In this document: piece after piece, positions 39,001 through 46,815 of the stretch
How the letters are laid out: every line of letters begins with the position of its first letter
Position numbering within the stretch: position 1 is the first letter of the stretch
DNA from: a virus
Virus record (IMG/VR): IMGVR_UViG_3300005253_000054
Span: 36,284 to 100,283 of that record
Strand: one strand, 5' to 3'
Length of the DNA stretch: 64,000 bases
Translations under genes and position numbers: made by a program
Notes under the pieces: generated by a model
Databases searched by the model: none
What the model was told of the DNA's origin: nothing
What the model saw: the letters and a program-made list of their open reading frames with translations, nothing else

Positions 39001-42000
39001 GCCAATCAAGTATTTCTACTAGCTCGGTCAGTTCTACAAGCAGTCAATCGAGCCCGTCAAGTATAAGCACGTCAAGTAGTTCAGTAAGCAGTATAAGTAC
39101 ATCCTCGGTTTCTACATCATCATCGTCAATAAGTACCAGTTCTAGTTCTATCAGTACGTCTTCATCCTCGATTAGTACATCTTCCGATTCCAGCCCGTCA
39201 TCGGTTAGTTCTAGTTCGATTAGCACATCCTCTATTAGTTCACCATCATCTGATATAAGTACATCTTCAGTTAGCACATCCTCCAGTTCCGTCAGTTCGG
39301 TAAGCAGTATAAGTACATCTTCAGTTTCTACGTCGTCATCTTCGATTAGCACATCCTCAATAAGCACATCATCTAGTTCGTCTAGTGTTTCTACGTCTTC
39401 ATCCTCGATTAGTACATCAAGTGTCAGTTCGATTTCCACGTCGTCAATTAGTACAAGTTCTTCATCTATTAGTACGTCATCCGTTTCTAGTAGTAGCAGT
39501 TCTCAATCCAGTAGTTCGTCAATTAGTACATCTTCGATAAGCACGTCATCATCCTCAATCAGTACATCATCATCCTCAATCAGTACATCTTCGATTAGCA
39601 CATCATCCAGTTCAATTAGCACATCATCCACCCTTGATCCTGACGTAGACTTTACATACTTCAGTACAAATCAAGCAATAAACGAGTATGCATTCGAGCA
39701 AGCTTATTACAATATGCCTGCCGATGAATTGGTTGATTTGTTGCATGAGTTAGGGCTCAATTCTGGCACGGAAACTCTGGTACAATGGCAGACGGTTGTA
39801 GACAATGAGGTTGATAGACAGTCCGATAATATTGTATTGAGCGGGCTAAGGCCAGATGGTTTATTGCATATTTTGCTGACTGCTTTTTCCAATAATGGTT
39901 TTTCCTTATTGAATGAATCTGGTAATGGAGCCATTGATAGAATCAAGAGTTCTTTAAGAAGCAGCTTTGATTTGGTTCCAGCAAAATTCTTAACTGCGAA
40001 CACCGTGGCAAATATACGATCCAACGAGAACTTTAGATCGGGGGATATAACCGATACCCCTAAATATTGGTTGTCATGGCCCATGCCACCTGATGAACAC
40101 AATATTATTGAGACCCCTTCGTCTACTTTGGTGCCAATGGTTTTTGTTACTAGGTACCTTACCGGTGTAGATAGTTCTGATGCCGATACTCCAGAGGATC
40201 TCTTGGGTTTCTTGGTGGATCACCCAGAAGGTTTAGCAGTAGCTTTGGGAAAATGGGATCGTGTGCCATTTAACTATCAGAAGCTAGTGTTTACTGATCG
40301 GTCAGGAAATTTTACACTCACATTGAATGGGCGGACAACAGGGCCAATAGACGCTTCTTTACTTTTTGCAGGTGAGGTTACTGATGGTGTGAACAATGAT
40401 CTTCGTACAAAGGTGCGTGAAGAGTTGGCGGCGTTGAATGTTTCTTTCCCTGCTGATGTACCCCCATGTTCTGTATTCTACAATGGCAATAGTGCCAGTC
40501 CCGCATTAGAGGTTTACTTTTTCGGCACTCTTGATAATGTATACCCAACGGGTTCCTTCTATTCCGCAGAGACTAGCATGGAAAATACTATGACATCTTC
40601 AATAGATGGTGGTAGTATTACAATTACACAAGTAGTAGGTAACGACCAATTCCATTTTCTGGATTTCTTAGGCGATGGTGGGGTGCCCTTGGTTGATTCT
40701 ACAGGCAAATCTATTAAGTCCATGAAGTATGACAATCATATCAACTTCATAACGACATACTTAAGGACGTGGCTTGGTGAATACGATGATCTTGGTGGAA
40801 AATTGGATGATTTCATTCTGGATTTTGAGGGGCATATATCGACTTTCCATATTTCTAGGGATTACTATTATGGTGGTGCTGATGATGCCGCCAACGTGGA
40901 GGCGACAGCAGATAAGTTACGTAATGAGAACATATTCAAGACGGGTTTTTGGAAAGATAAGTTACCGGATGACTTGCATGATTCCTTTGTTGATATAAGG
41001 ACTTGGTGGAATGATGCGAGTACCGGTGGAGAACCAGTGACTAGATCGCAGTTTGATGGTGTTTGTCGATTACAACGGGCAGCCTTTGCGGATGATATTT
41101 TTCAGATTGTTTTGGAGACTTTTCCAAATGCAAAGAATAGTAATTTTTTTGCTAGTCCACAAACTTCGCAATTTCCAATAGGCAATCTTTCTAAAGGGAA
41201 TGTACATTCGTTGCAGGGTTTTTCAGGTACGCACAGTTCACCTGTCAACTATAACGGCCGCCCCTGGGTCAATGACATAGGTGATTCGGCATTGGAAGAG
41301 CCTCCAGATAAAGCGGCAAATCGTAGCTGGTCACCAGCCCACATGATCCGATGGAGATACATTCAGAGAAACTCGTCCGGTATCGTAACGATGGATTTTT
41401 GGACTGACGCAGAGCGTGCCAGTGATCCAATTTTGGGAGGGGATCAAACTATAGATGGGTTGAGTGTTGGGGATCGTGTTAGATTGTTTGCAAACACTAC
41501 TGCTGATCGTGGCATTGTTGGTAGTTTTTTGGCTAATAATGTAACAGATCAATTCTTCGGTTTTCCAATAACTGAGATTGGTACCCATACCGTAGATTAT
41601 GGCGATGGTGCGGAGTCACGTGATTTTATCAAATACCAAGACACAGAAACCAGTGCATTGGGGGTGGTTGATGGAAAGATATCTCCTAACAGATTTGGTA
41701 ATGGTACTTTTCTAACTACTTTGAAAGCCTGGGAAGGTTTTCTTTCAGATTTGCTTAATGTAAGATCATCAGCAAGTGCTTACGATATTCCTATACAATC
41801 TTGGTGGATAAATTGGGGTCAGTTCCCCGAATCGGAGGATAGACAATTTGGAAGATACAAAACACAGTGGAGAGCCGAATCGTGGTTCCATTCTGTTTTA
41901 TGTGGTGAGTTAGATAATCAGATACTTTTTGGTCGGGGTTGGTTGAATGAGAATGATCATTTTCCATCGGTGGCTGAGGCTGCCTTTACTTATACCTTTG

Positions 42001-42338
42001 ATGATATCACTGATTGGGCTCAATTCGATACTGCTCGACAAGAGATAAATAATTTGTTCGGATTTGTTTCCAGTGAGATAAGGCCATTGTCGATTAACTT
42101 TGAGCCTTTGAGTATGCAAGGTCAAGAGTATGTGATTAGTGGTGTCAGCTTGCCAGATAGTAGTAAGTTGTTTAGAATTACTTTGAAAGATGTGGGCGGT
42201 TCGGTGGGACTGTTACCGTTAGTAAGTAACGATTTTAGGGACTTCCGTACTGTTAGTGGTTTGATCGTTCGTGTACCGGGTCAGATTGTGAGCGGGAGTT
42301 TCGAGGACAATGGGTGGTGGGTGAAGATTTCAGCTTGA
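36051..42338 (+). CDS. giant Ser-rich virion protein: LamG-like domain, ISTSS linkers, C-terminal enzyme-like domain
   Basis: 2,095 residues, the largest gene here. Residues about 20-235 form a LamG/concanavalin-like domain (AWDGTTGRFYVDGKEV, WDRALTASEI). About 244-629 and 684-1194 are low-complexity repeats of the ISTSS and SSESS type, split by a Val-Gly-Pro segment (TVTRVGPASKTITIIGP). Residues about 1195-2095 are a globular domain with DDFILDFEGHIS and QSWWINWGQFPE, reminiscent of TIM-barrel glycoside hydrolases, though no family is certain. Likely a tail or surface adhesin that binds or digests host surface polymer. No ribosome site is obvious; the start abuts the preceding stop. Confidence 0.75.
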   Translation: MGIIILPNPKPTLGRHTRNARQAKNPSAWQGLVGAWFPILGNMGRTLRDISSRHNHASNNATWVVGDEGPELKFTLGSQQFLEPRNNIPDSIASSGTIAMRMSWLSASGVQWACSHPSGDRIYIRKNSSNWAWRLGSSALNTTAVSTVAGLYVTVVLAWDGTTGRFYVDGKEVDSNTYTGLSAPLSGPFYFGRLSTTYSSMSLQWAAIWDRALTASEIKDFSDNPFWLITLATKNIAVSGVVDVSSSSISTSSQSSISTSSESSSSSISTSSESSSSSVSTSSQSSISTSSESSSSSISTSSQSSISTSSESSSSSISTSSQSSISTSSESSSSSISTSSQSSISTSSVSSSSSISTSSVSSISTSSASSISTSSSSISTSSSSISTSSSSISTSSSSISTSSISTSSSSISTSSISTSSSSISTSSSTFLDSSASSISSSSSISTSSISSISTSSESSSSSISTSSQSSISTSSESSSSSISTSSQSSISTSSESSSSSISTSSQSSISTSSESSSSSISTSSQSSISTSSESSSSSISTSSQSSISTSSESSSSSISTSSQSSISTSSESSISTSSESSSSSISTSSQSVDSSSSSISTSSELSSSSISTSSISTSSESSLSSSSSTGLLKYPVSKTVTRVGPASKTITIIGPSSSGVTVVGPASKTATVPLSRLFDEEDSSVSSQSSISTSSSSLSSVSTSSDSSLSSISTSSVSSSSSISTSSVSSISTSSESSSSSISTSSESSISTSSVSSVSTSSQSSISTSSESSSSSISTSSQSSISTSSESSSSSISTSSQSSISTSSESSSSSISTSSQSSISTSSESSSSSISTSSQSSISTSSESSSSSVSTSSESSVSTSSESSSSSISTSSQSSISTSSESSISTSSESSSSSISTFSESSISTSSESSISTSSLSSISTSSESSSSSISTSSESSSSSISTSSQSSISTSSESSSSSISTSSQSSISTSSQSSISTSSQSSISTSSVSSTSSQSSPSSISTSSSSVSSISTSSVSTSSSSISTSSSSISTSSSSISTSSDSSPSSVSSSSISTSSISSPSSDISTSSVSTSSSSVSSVSSISTSSVSTSSSSISTSSISTSSSSSSVSTSSSSISTSSVSSISTSSISTSSSSISTSSVSSSSSSQSSSSSISTSSISTSSSSISTSSSSISTSSISTSSSSISTSSTLDPDVDFTYFSTNQAINEYAFEQAYYNMPADELVDLLHELGLNSGTETLVQWQTVVDNEVDRQSDNIVLSGLRPDGLLHILLTAFSNNGFSLLNESGNGAIDRIKSSLRSSFDLVPAKFLTANTVANIRSNENFRSGDITDTPKYWLSWPMPPDEHNIIETPSSTLVPMVFVTRYLTGVDSSDADTPEDLLGFLVDHPEGLAVALGKWDRVPFNYQKLVFTDRSGNFTLTLNGRTTGPIDASLLFAGEVTDGVNNDLRTKVREELAALNVSFPADVPPCSVFYNGNSASPALEVYFFGTLDNVYPTGSFYSAETSMENTMTSSIDGGSITITQVVGNDQFHFLDFLGDGGVPLVDSTGKSIKSMKYDNHINFITTYLRTWLGEYDDLGGKLDDFILDFEGHISTFHISRDYYYGGADDAANVEATADKLRNENIFKTGFWKDKLPDDLHDSFVDIRTWWNDASTGGEPVTRSQFDGVCRLQRAAFADDIFQIVLETFPNAKNSNFFASPQTSQFPIGNLSKGNVHSLQGFSGTHSSPVNYNGRPWVNDIGDSALEEPPDKAANRSWSPAHMIRWRYIQRNSSGIVTMDFWTDAERASDPILGGDQTIDGLSVGDRVRLFANTTADRGIVGSFLANNVTDQFFGFPITEIGTHTVDYGDGAESRDFIKYQDTETSALGVVDGKISPNRFGNGTFLTTLKAWEGFLSDLLNVRSSASAYDIPIQSWWINWGQFPESEDRQFGRYKTQWRAESWFHSVLCGELDNQILFGRGWLNENDHFPSVAEAAFTYTFDDITDWAQFDTARQEINNLFGFVSSEIRPLSINFEPLSMQGQEYVISGVSLPDSSKLFRITLKDVGGSVGLLPLVSNDFRDFRTVSGLIVRVPGQIVSGSFEDNGWWVKISA
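36780..37935 (+). repeat. Ser-rich ISTSS repeat block 1
   Basis: About 385 codons of S-I-S-T-S-S, S-E-S-S and S-Q-S-S units. Ser codons switch freely between AGT/AGC and TCN, so the protein is far more repetitive than the DNA. Confidence 0.9.
38095..39630 (+). repeat. Ser-rich ISTSS repeat block 2
   Basis: A second array of about 510 codons with the same units and codon scrambling, ending at TLDPDVDF where the C-terminal domain begins. Related arrays occur at 56523-56900 and 63250-63555. Confidence 0.9.
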
Positions 42339-42342
42339 CGAT

Positions 42343-42371
42343 TTGGAAGAATTGGCTTGGCATGGTACAAT
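42343..42371 (+). promoter_or_regulatory. late-type sigma70-like promoter
   Basis: TTGGAA, 17 bp, TACAAT, right after the giant gene, driving the genes at 42393 and 42780. Confidence 0.6.
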
Positions 42372-42392
42372 GGTATTGGGAGGGATTGAATA

Positions 42393-42746
42393 ATGACACT
42401 TATTTATGCATATCAGGATCGTGGACTTACAAGAGATATTGTAATAAGGGATGCAGATGAGGCTGCGATTACACCGGGCTCGAATGATAATGTACGTGCT
42501 ATCATTGGTAGGCTTGGTGATGTTGCAAAATTGACGGTGACCGGTGGCAGTTCTACGGACAATGGAAGTGCTTTTGATAAGAATTTTCCAACAGATGGAA
42601 CGAATAGGTTACGATTGGATGCCTCCGATTTGGCGGCGATTGAGCCAGGAACGTATACTTTGTCAATCGAGTTTTTTGATAATGCTGATGGTGCCGAATG
42701 GAAAAATGTGGAACGGCAGATTTTCTCGTTGGAGGAAACTACATAA
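42393..42746 (+). CDS. virion-associated protein (117 aa)
   Basis: Beta-rich (DIVIRDADEAAITPGSNDNV, YTLSIEFFDNADG), similar in style to phage decoration or tail proteins. First gene after a promoter. Confidence 0.55.
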   Translation: MTLIYAYQDRGLTRDIVIRDADEAAITPGSNDNVRAIIGRLGDVAKLTVTGGSSTDNGSAFDKNFPTDGTNRLRLDASDLAAIEPGTYTLSIEFFDNADGAEWKNVERQIFSLEETT

Positions 42747-42779
42747 TAATTGTTGTAACTCTTTCTAGGGAGACTCGTT

Positions 42780-42986
42780 ATGGGTTCTACTATTTTGGGT
42801 GATTGTGTAAGGGATTCTATTACTGGTTTTGAGGGTACTGTTATTAGTATTTGTCAAAACTTACACAATGTGGATAGGATTTGTGTTGTCTTGCACAATT
42901 TGGATCAAGGGAAGATTGTGCAAGAGTGGTTTGATGCAGACAGATTGAGTGTTGTGGATAAAAGTACGATGAAGTGCGTTAACTAA
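42780..42986 (+). CDS. small protein of TGFEG type (68 aa)
   Basis: ILGDCVRDSITGFEGTVISI and VQEWFDADRLSVV match a recurring small phage protein with an SH3/KOW-like pattern. Role unknown. Followed by a terminator. Confidence 0.6.
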   Translation: MGSTILGDCVRDSITGFEGTVISICQNLHNVDRICVVLHNLDQGKIVQEWFDADRLSVVDKSTMKCVN

Positions 42987-43001
42987 GACTCACTTGAGCG
43001 G

Positions 43002-43043
43002 GTGAGTGGGGTTGTTTCCAGGCTTTCGACCCCACTCACATTT
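43002..43043 (+). terminator. rho-independent terminator
   Basis: GTGAGTGGGGT (43002-43012) and ACCCCACTCAC (43029-43039) form a perfect 11-bp stem, 16-nt loop, followed by ATTTTG. Confidence 0.75.
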
Positions 43044-43049
43044 TGAAAT

Positions 43050-43132
43050 ACCAATAGATACCCTAGCCTAACATGGATCGCTTATAGCCCGTTGGGTGCA
43101 ACGAGGACAAGGGTGTTTTCGTATCTATTGGT
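43050..43132 (+). ncRNA. candidate structured RNA closed by 12-bp inverted repeat
   Basis: ACCAATAGATAC (43050-43061) and GTATCTATTGGT (43121-43132) are perfect complements enclosing 59 nt. Inside is CGTTG-GGTG-CAACG. It lies between a terminator and the tRNA, with no coding frame. It may be a processed RNA or tRNA leader; no known family recognised. Confidence 0.45.
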
Positions 43133-43135
43133 TAA

Positions 43136-43210
43136 TGCGGGATAGCTCAGTTGGTAGAGCAGGAAATCAGATGAATTTCCGTGTCGGTGGTTCGAGTCCA
43201 TCTCCCGCAG
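43136..43210 (+). tRNA. tRNA with atypical anticodon arm
   Basis: Acceptor TGCGGGA pairs fully with TCCCGCA (43203-43209), discriminator G, T8 and A9 in place. D arm GCTC/GAGC with GG in the loop; T arm GGTGG-TTCGAGT-CCATC. The anticodon arm is 19 nt instead of 17: GGAAA, TCAGATGAA, TTTCC. It folds as 5 bp with a 9-nt loop or 6 bp with a CAGATGA loop that lacks T33. Anticodon cannot be assigned safely (CAG after T, or GAT if the 6-bp form). Confidence 0.7.
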
Positions 43211-43216
43211 TTTATT

Positions 43217-43245
43217 TTGATTTATTCGGTGTAGTATGGTAGGAT
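43217..43245 (+). promoter_or_regulatory. sigma70-like promoter
   Basis: TTGATT, 17 bp, TAGGAT. A hairpin with a T run follows about 75 nt downstream, so the first product may be a short RNA or an attenuated leader. Confidence 0.45.
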
Positions 43246-43319
43246 AGTTGAACCGATGGTACGAGAAAGACTACATATTGTACCCATCAGACCGGCACGG
43301 TGTAAAGTGCAACGGCCCT

Positions 43320-43370
43320 GGACGACGGCACGAGCAAGCAGCCGGCCGCCAAAATAGTCGTCCATTTTTT
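43320..43370 (+). terminator. leader terminator / attenuator hairpin
   Basis: GGACGAC (43320-43326) and GTCGTCC (43357-43363) close a GC-rich loop (GGC...GCC inside), followed by ATTTTTT. Lies between the 43217 promoter and the gene at 43396. Either a small-RNA terminator or attenuator. Confidence 0.5.
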
Positions 43371-43395
43371 AGACCCTGATAAGGAATCCTAAACG

Positions 43396-44196
43396 ATGGG
43401 AAAAATTGCAGATATATCTGAAGTCTTACTCGAATTAGGCTTATCCTCTTCAGCAACGGATGAGGAAAGGGCTATCGCCAATTCTGCCATCATAAGAGCA
43501 GAGGCAGCGATTCGTAGACACATCTTTTATGATCCTGTTGAACGAACCAGAACCGAATACTATCCTCAATCCGAAAATATGATTCGGAGTAGGGGAGTTG
43601 TCTGGGAGACGGAAGGGGACCAAGCATTCTTAAGACAAGTGGCTAATGCCTCTGCAACCGAGTTACAGATTCAGAATATCCCTATCCGATCCATTACGCA
43701 GTTATTCGTTGATTTTGATGGTAGGGCTGGTACAAGAGCTTCCTCGTTTGCAGATTCGACATTAAAGGTAGAGGGTACCGATTACTGGCCTAACAATGAT
43801 GGGTTTGATAGTAGCGATGCTAATATCTGTAGGGATGGAATCATTCGGTCTGGTGGGTTATGGCCGACTACGCCGGGTACCGTCAAGATTGTCTATGTGG
43901 CGGGCTACACGCCCGCTGAGTTGCACGGACAGGACAATATCGTAGATGCAATGCCCATCTTGGATGCGGTCATAGACGAGGCTGTGAGGCGTACTAAGAA
44001 GGCTTTCGTGAATATGAAGAAAACGGGAGCAGGTTGGACGGCCGGGCCGTTTACGTCCGAGACGTTGGGTGATTATCGGTATCAAATCGACTCAAAACTT
44101 TCGGCTCGATTATTTGGTAGTTCGTTTGATATTACGTCAGAGAGTAAGGAGAAAATTTCTTCGTTCGTCAATTTTGGATGGTCACTTAGTTCGTGA
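43396..44196 (+). CDS. head-tail connector-like protein
   Basis: 266 residues. The helical start with repeated Ala and acidic residues (ATDEERAIANSAIIRAEAAI) and a later VKIVYVAGYTPAEL pattern are typical of gp6-like connector proteins of siphoviruses. Position among portal, neck and tail genes fits. Ribosome site weak. Confidence 0.6.
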   Translation: MGKIADISEVLLELGLSSSATDEERAIANSAIIRAEAAIRRHIFYDPVERTRTEYYPQSENMIRSRGVVWETEGDQAFLRQVANASATELQIQNIPIRSITQLFVDFDGRAGTRASSFADSTLKVEGTDYWPNNDGFDSSDANICRDGIIRSGGLWPTTPGTVKIVYVAGYTPAELHGQDNIVDAMPILDAVIDEAVRRTKKAFVNMKKTGAGWTAGPFTSETLGDYRYQIDSKLSARLFGSSFDITSESKEKISSFVNFGWSLSS

Positions 44197-44939
44197 GTGG
44201 AATACGTATAGTGGAACCAATTGAAAAAGTAGCGATGCGATTCCAAATCGTGTTTACCTATAGCTGCAATATGGCTTGCCAGTATTGCGATAGGTACGTG
44301 GATTCCTTGCCTTGGCCTAATACGGACATTACGAAAGAGGATTTAAGGCTAGGTTTAGAGGTAGTAAAGAAATCAAGAGTTCACATTAAACAGTGCCGCA
44401 TAACTGGAGGCGAGCCAAAGGTACACCCCTCCTTTGAGGAATTGGCAAAGTACGTTTTGGAAACATGGGGGGATAAAGGCAGGATCAGGACGTCAGTAAG
44501 TACGAATATGGTTCTAAAGAATCCGAGAGGATTGGGGGTGAGGTGGCAGAAATATCCGATGGCAGAGAAGAATCATGTTCCGGTAATGATTAGCCCCTAT
44601 GATTTGGGGAAACATCCAGTAAGGGGGTACACTACGTATTGCCGAGTGCAATGTCGATGTGGTAGGTTGTTTGATAAATTTGGGTTTGCCTCGTGTCCTT
44701 ATGCTGGTCCGATTGGTAGAGTATTGGGAATTGATCCTTACCAGTCCATGCCAGTCTTGTATGGTAGGCCGGATATTTGCAGGCATTGTGTGCATTCGTT
44801 GGATAGGTGGGATAGGCTTAAGATTTATAAGGATGCGTTGGCCGGTAAAATTGAATTCCCGACGAAGACATTTCGAGAAGGATTGGAAAGGTTCAAAGCA
44901 GAACCTACAGAGTTTAAGACTTTTCAGGAAAGGGTATAA
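44193..44939 (+). CDS. radical SAM enzyme
   Basis: 248 residues from a GTG start overlapping the previous stop. YSCNMACQYCDRY holds the CxxxCxxC [4Fe-4S] motif, and CRITGGEPKVHPSF contains the GGEP SAM-binding motif. Later Cys pairs (CRVQCRCG, CPYAG, CRHCVH) suggest an auxiliary cluster or zinc, as in SPASM-like enzymes. Could modify a phage or host peptide or nucleotide; the substrate is unknown. Confidence 0.8.
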   Translation: MSGIRIVEPIEKVAMRFQIVFTYSCNMACQYCDRYVDSLPWPNTDITKEDLRLGLEVVKKSRVHIKQCRITGGEPKVHPSFEELAKYVLETWGDKGRIRTSVSTNMVLKNPRGLGVRWQKYPMAEKNHVPVMISPYDLGKHPVRGYTTYCRVQCRCGRLFDKFGFASCPYAGPIGRVLGIDPYQSMPVLYGRPDICRHCVHSLDRWDRLKIYKDALAGKIEFPTKTFREGLERFKAEPTEFKTFQERV

Positions 44940-44941
44940 TT

Positions 44942-45154
44942 ATGTGTGAGAAAGAGAAGGTGTTTTGTGGATTACTTTCAAAGGCTTACATAGAAGGTCG
45001 TAGAAAATCTTGGTGTGTTTGTCATAAATGTAAGGTTGTTTTTGAGGATGATTGTCCCATTGTTGGTAGTATAAAATGTCCCGGGTGTGGTCACATATTA
45101 GAACGTAAAGTATCACTGAGGCTAGCAAAGGAATTGATAGGTGTCCCTGTATAG
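44942..45154 (+). CDS. zinc-ribbon protein, tandem copy 1
   Basis: 70 residues. CVCHKCK then CPGCGHILER form a four-Cys ribbon. The next gene shares WC.CH.CK.VFEDD and C-terminal LAKELIGV, so the two are tandem duplicates. Confidence 0.65.
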   Translation: MCEKEKVFCGLLSKAYIEGRRKSWCVCHKCKVVFEDDCPIVGSIKCPGCGHILERKVSLRLAKELIGVPV

Positions 45155-45165
45155 GAGCGAGTTTG

Positions 45166-45420
45166 ATGTCAAAAGACCTTTGGGAACGTTCGTTTCAGTT
45201 ATTGTCACAAGCTTACAAGTTGGCAAATGAGGATTGGCCACAGATTAGAAAATTGTTTTGGAGAAAGACTTGGTGTGCTTGTCATGTTTGTAAGCTTGTT
45301 TTTGAGGATGATTATCCAGAAGGTAAAGATAATGTGTATTGTCCTCATTGTGGACAAAATCTGGAACGGGGATTGTCACTGAAGAAAGCAAAGGAATTGA
45401 TAGGTGTCATCATTACTTGA
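45166..45420 (+). CDS. zinc-ribbon protein, tandem copy 2
   Basis: 84 residues, paralogue of the gene at 44942 with a longer N-terminus. CACHVCKLVFEDD and CPHCGQNLER. The end overlaps the next gene. Confidence 0.65.
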   Translation: MSKDLWERSFQLLSQAYKLANEDWPQIRKLFWRKTWCACHVCKLVFEDDYPEGKDNVYCPHCGQNLERGLSLKKAKELIGVIIT

Positions 45421-45757
45421 TTCATTCCCACATACCTGTACAGCTAAACGACGAATTCGCACTAAGGGTTCGTTGGGTGGCAGTAAGGAAACCTTCCCCA
45501 CTACCACATTTACAGGTAGGGCATGTTGGCAACAGCCAGCGGGAGAAGCATTGATACGTGAGTTTCAGAAGCGTGGAATCACAGTAACGAATAAGGTTTA
45601 CTTTACGGCTGATCCTGGATTAGATGAAAGGGACATTCTTATCATTGGGTCAGATACTTTTGAGGTTCGTTCTAAGGCGAATCCCGATGCATCCGCTGGC
45701 CTCGGGATTGTGTATCGTATATTATGCGAGAAGACCACGACAGGCAGTACACCCTAA
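45404..45757 (+). CDS. head-tail adaptor/closure-like protein
   Basis: 117 residues from GTG 45404. KVYFTADPGLDERDILIIGSDTFEVRS is the typical core of phage head-closure/adaptor proteins. Belongs with the connector at 43396. Confidence 0.6.
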   Translation: MSSLLDSFPHTCTAKRRIRTKGSLGGSKETFPTTTFTGRACWQQPAGEALIREFQKRGITVTNKVYFTADPGLDERDILIIGSDTFEVRSKANPDASAGLGIVYRILCEKTTTGSTP

Positions 45758-45774
45758 CTAAGGAGACCTATTAA

Positions 45775-46011
45775 ATGACAGATGAACAAATGGCAGCAGC
45801 ATTTAATGAATGGATGAGAGTTTATGTGGAGGAACCAGAAAAGTTTGAACGTGATTGGCAAACAATACGGGAATTTTTATCTGATACTAATAATGGTACA
45901 GAACCAAGTTATGGTCAGGAATGCGTGAAGACATTACGGCGATATCACGAATTGTTATTTGGCCGGGGAGGAACAACTCCCACCAAGTTATCCGCACCAC
46001 CAGTTAGATAG
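45775..46011 (+). CDS. small hypothetical protein (78 aa)
   Basis: Ribosome site aaggagacc before ATG. Helical, acidic (FNEWMRVYVEEPEKFERDW). No family recognised. Confidence 0.6.
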   Translation: MTDEQMAAAFNEWMRVYVEEPEKFERDWQTIREFLSDTNNGTEPSYGQECVKTLRRYHELLFGRGGTTPTKLSAPPVR

Positions 46012-46028
46012 TATAGGAGACCCCGACA

Positions 46029-46355
46029 ATGATTGATTTTGAAAGAGCACAAGTTATCGTGGACTATTTGAATGGGTTGTTGGAATTGGATAGACCCGCC
46101 GTAGCGGCATTGATTGCGAATCGTGTGCCTTGTAATAAGGCTCTTGCGGATCATCCTACTTGTCAGGTGGTTGCTCAGCATGGTAGTTGTCACGTTGGGT
46201 TGTTGGGGATTTTGAATGGGTTATGTGGAAAAGACAAGAGGGGGTGGGGTGGGATTGTTGTCGTATTTTCATCACCTGGGGATAGTCCAAAAACAAATGC
46301 ACCACGGGAAACGGGACATAGAGATTTGGCCCGTTTTGAAGTTGCGGGGCATTGA
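46029..46355 (+). CDS. hypothetical protein (108 aa)
   Basis: Start after ggagacccc. Cys-containing middle (VPCNKALADHPTC, HGSCHVGLLGILNGLCG). No family recognised. Confidence 0.55.
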   Translation: MIDFERAQVIVDYLNGLLELDRPAVAALIANRVPCNKALADHPTCQVVAQHGSCHVGLLGILNGLCGKDKRGWGGIVVVFSSPGDSPKTNAPRETGHRDLARFEVAGH

Positions 46356-46360
46356 TTTTC

Positions 46361-46582
46361 ATGGCAGTTCGTAGTTGTGAACGTGGATGGTCCATTATTT
46401 ATATTGATGGGAAATGGTTGTATGAAGATACACGAGAGGTTGTAAATAATCGTCGAATTTGCAAGCGATGTGGACGAAGGCCGACTACAGAAGGATATGA
46501 TCCTTGTTTGGGAAAATTACGAGGGGTGTCATCTGCCTGTTGTGGGCATGGTATTCAAGAGGGTTTTGTAATAAGTGTTTAA
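46361..46582 (+). CDS. small CGHG-type phage protein (73 aa)
   Basis: CKRCGRRPTTEGYDPCLGKL and SSACCGHGIQEGFV match a recurrent small phage family with conserved Cys and CGHG end. Function unknown. Confidence 0.65.
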   Translation: MAVRSCERGWSIIYIDGKWLYEDTREVVNNRRICKRCGRRPTTEGYDPCLGKLRGVSSACCGHGIQEGFVISV

Positions 46583-46599
46583 CTTGAAAGGTGATTATA

Positions 46600-46815
46600 A
46601 TGGGTTATCTTACGAAATCGAGATGGCAGTCTAAGACAGTTTGGCTTGGGATTGCAACGAGTGTTCTTAGTATCTTGGGGATATTTGCTGGAGAAAAATG
46701 GATTATGGAATATCCACAGATCGCCTCTGGCATCGGTCTAACGATTGGTATTCTGACTGTGGTGGTCAGACACTTTACAAGTGTACCATTGATGAAAGGA
46801 CCGTCTAAACAATGA
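46600..46815 (+). CDS. putative holin-like protein (71 aa)
   Basis: Two hydrophobic segments (VWLGIATSVLSILGIFAG and ASGIGLTIGILTVVV) separated by a short charged turn, with a basic N-terminus. Size and topology suit a class II holin; no dedicated lysin lies next to it. Confidence 0.5.
   Translation: MGYLTKSRWQSKTVWLGIATSVLSILGIFAGEKWIMEYPQIASGIGLTIGILTVVVRHFTSVPLMKGPSKQ

Noticed and set aside
36641-39439. Minus-strand open frames rich in Asp/Leu/Ile within the Ser repeats
   Set aside because: They are the reverse reading of AGY/TCN codons (DVLIELDD-type runs) and lack start context.
36780-39630. Repeat array as a CRISPR or diversity-generating element
   Set aside because: Units are short coding repeats with no spacers, no cas genes and no reverse transcriptase nearby.
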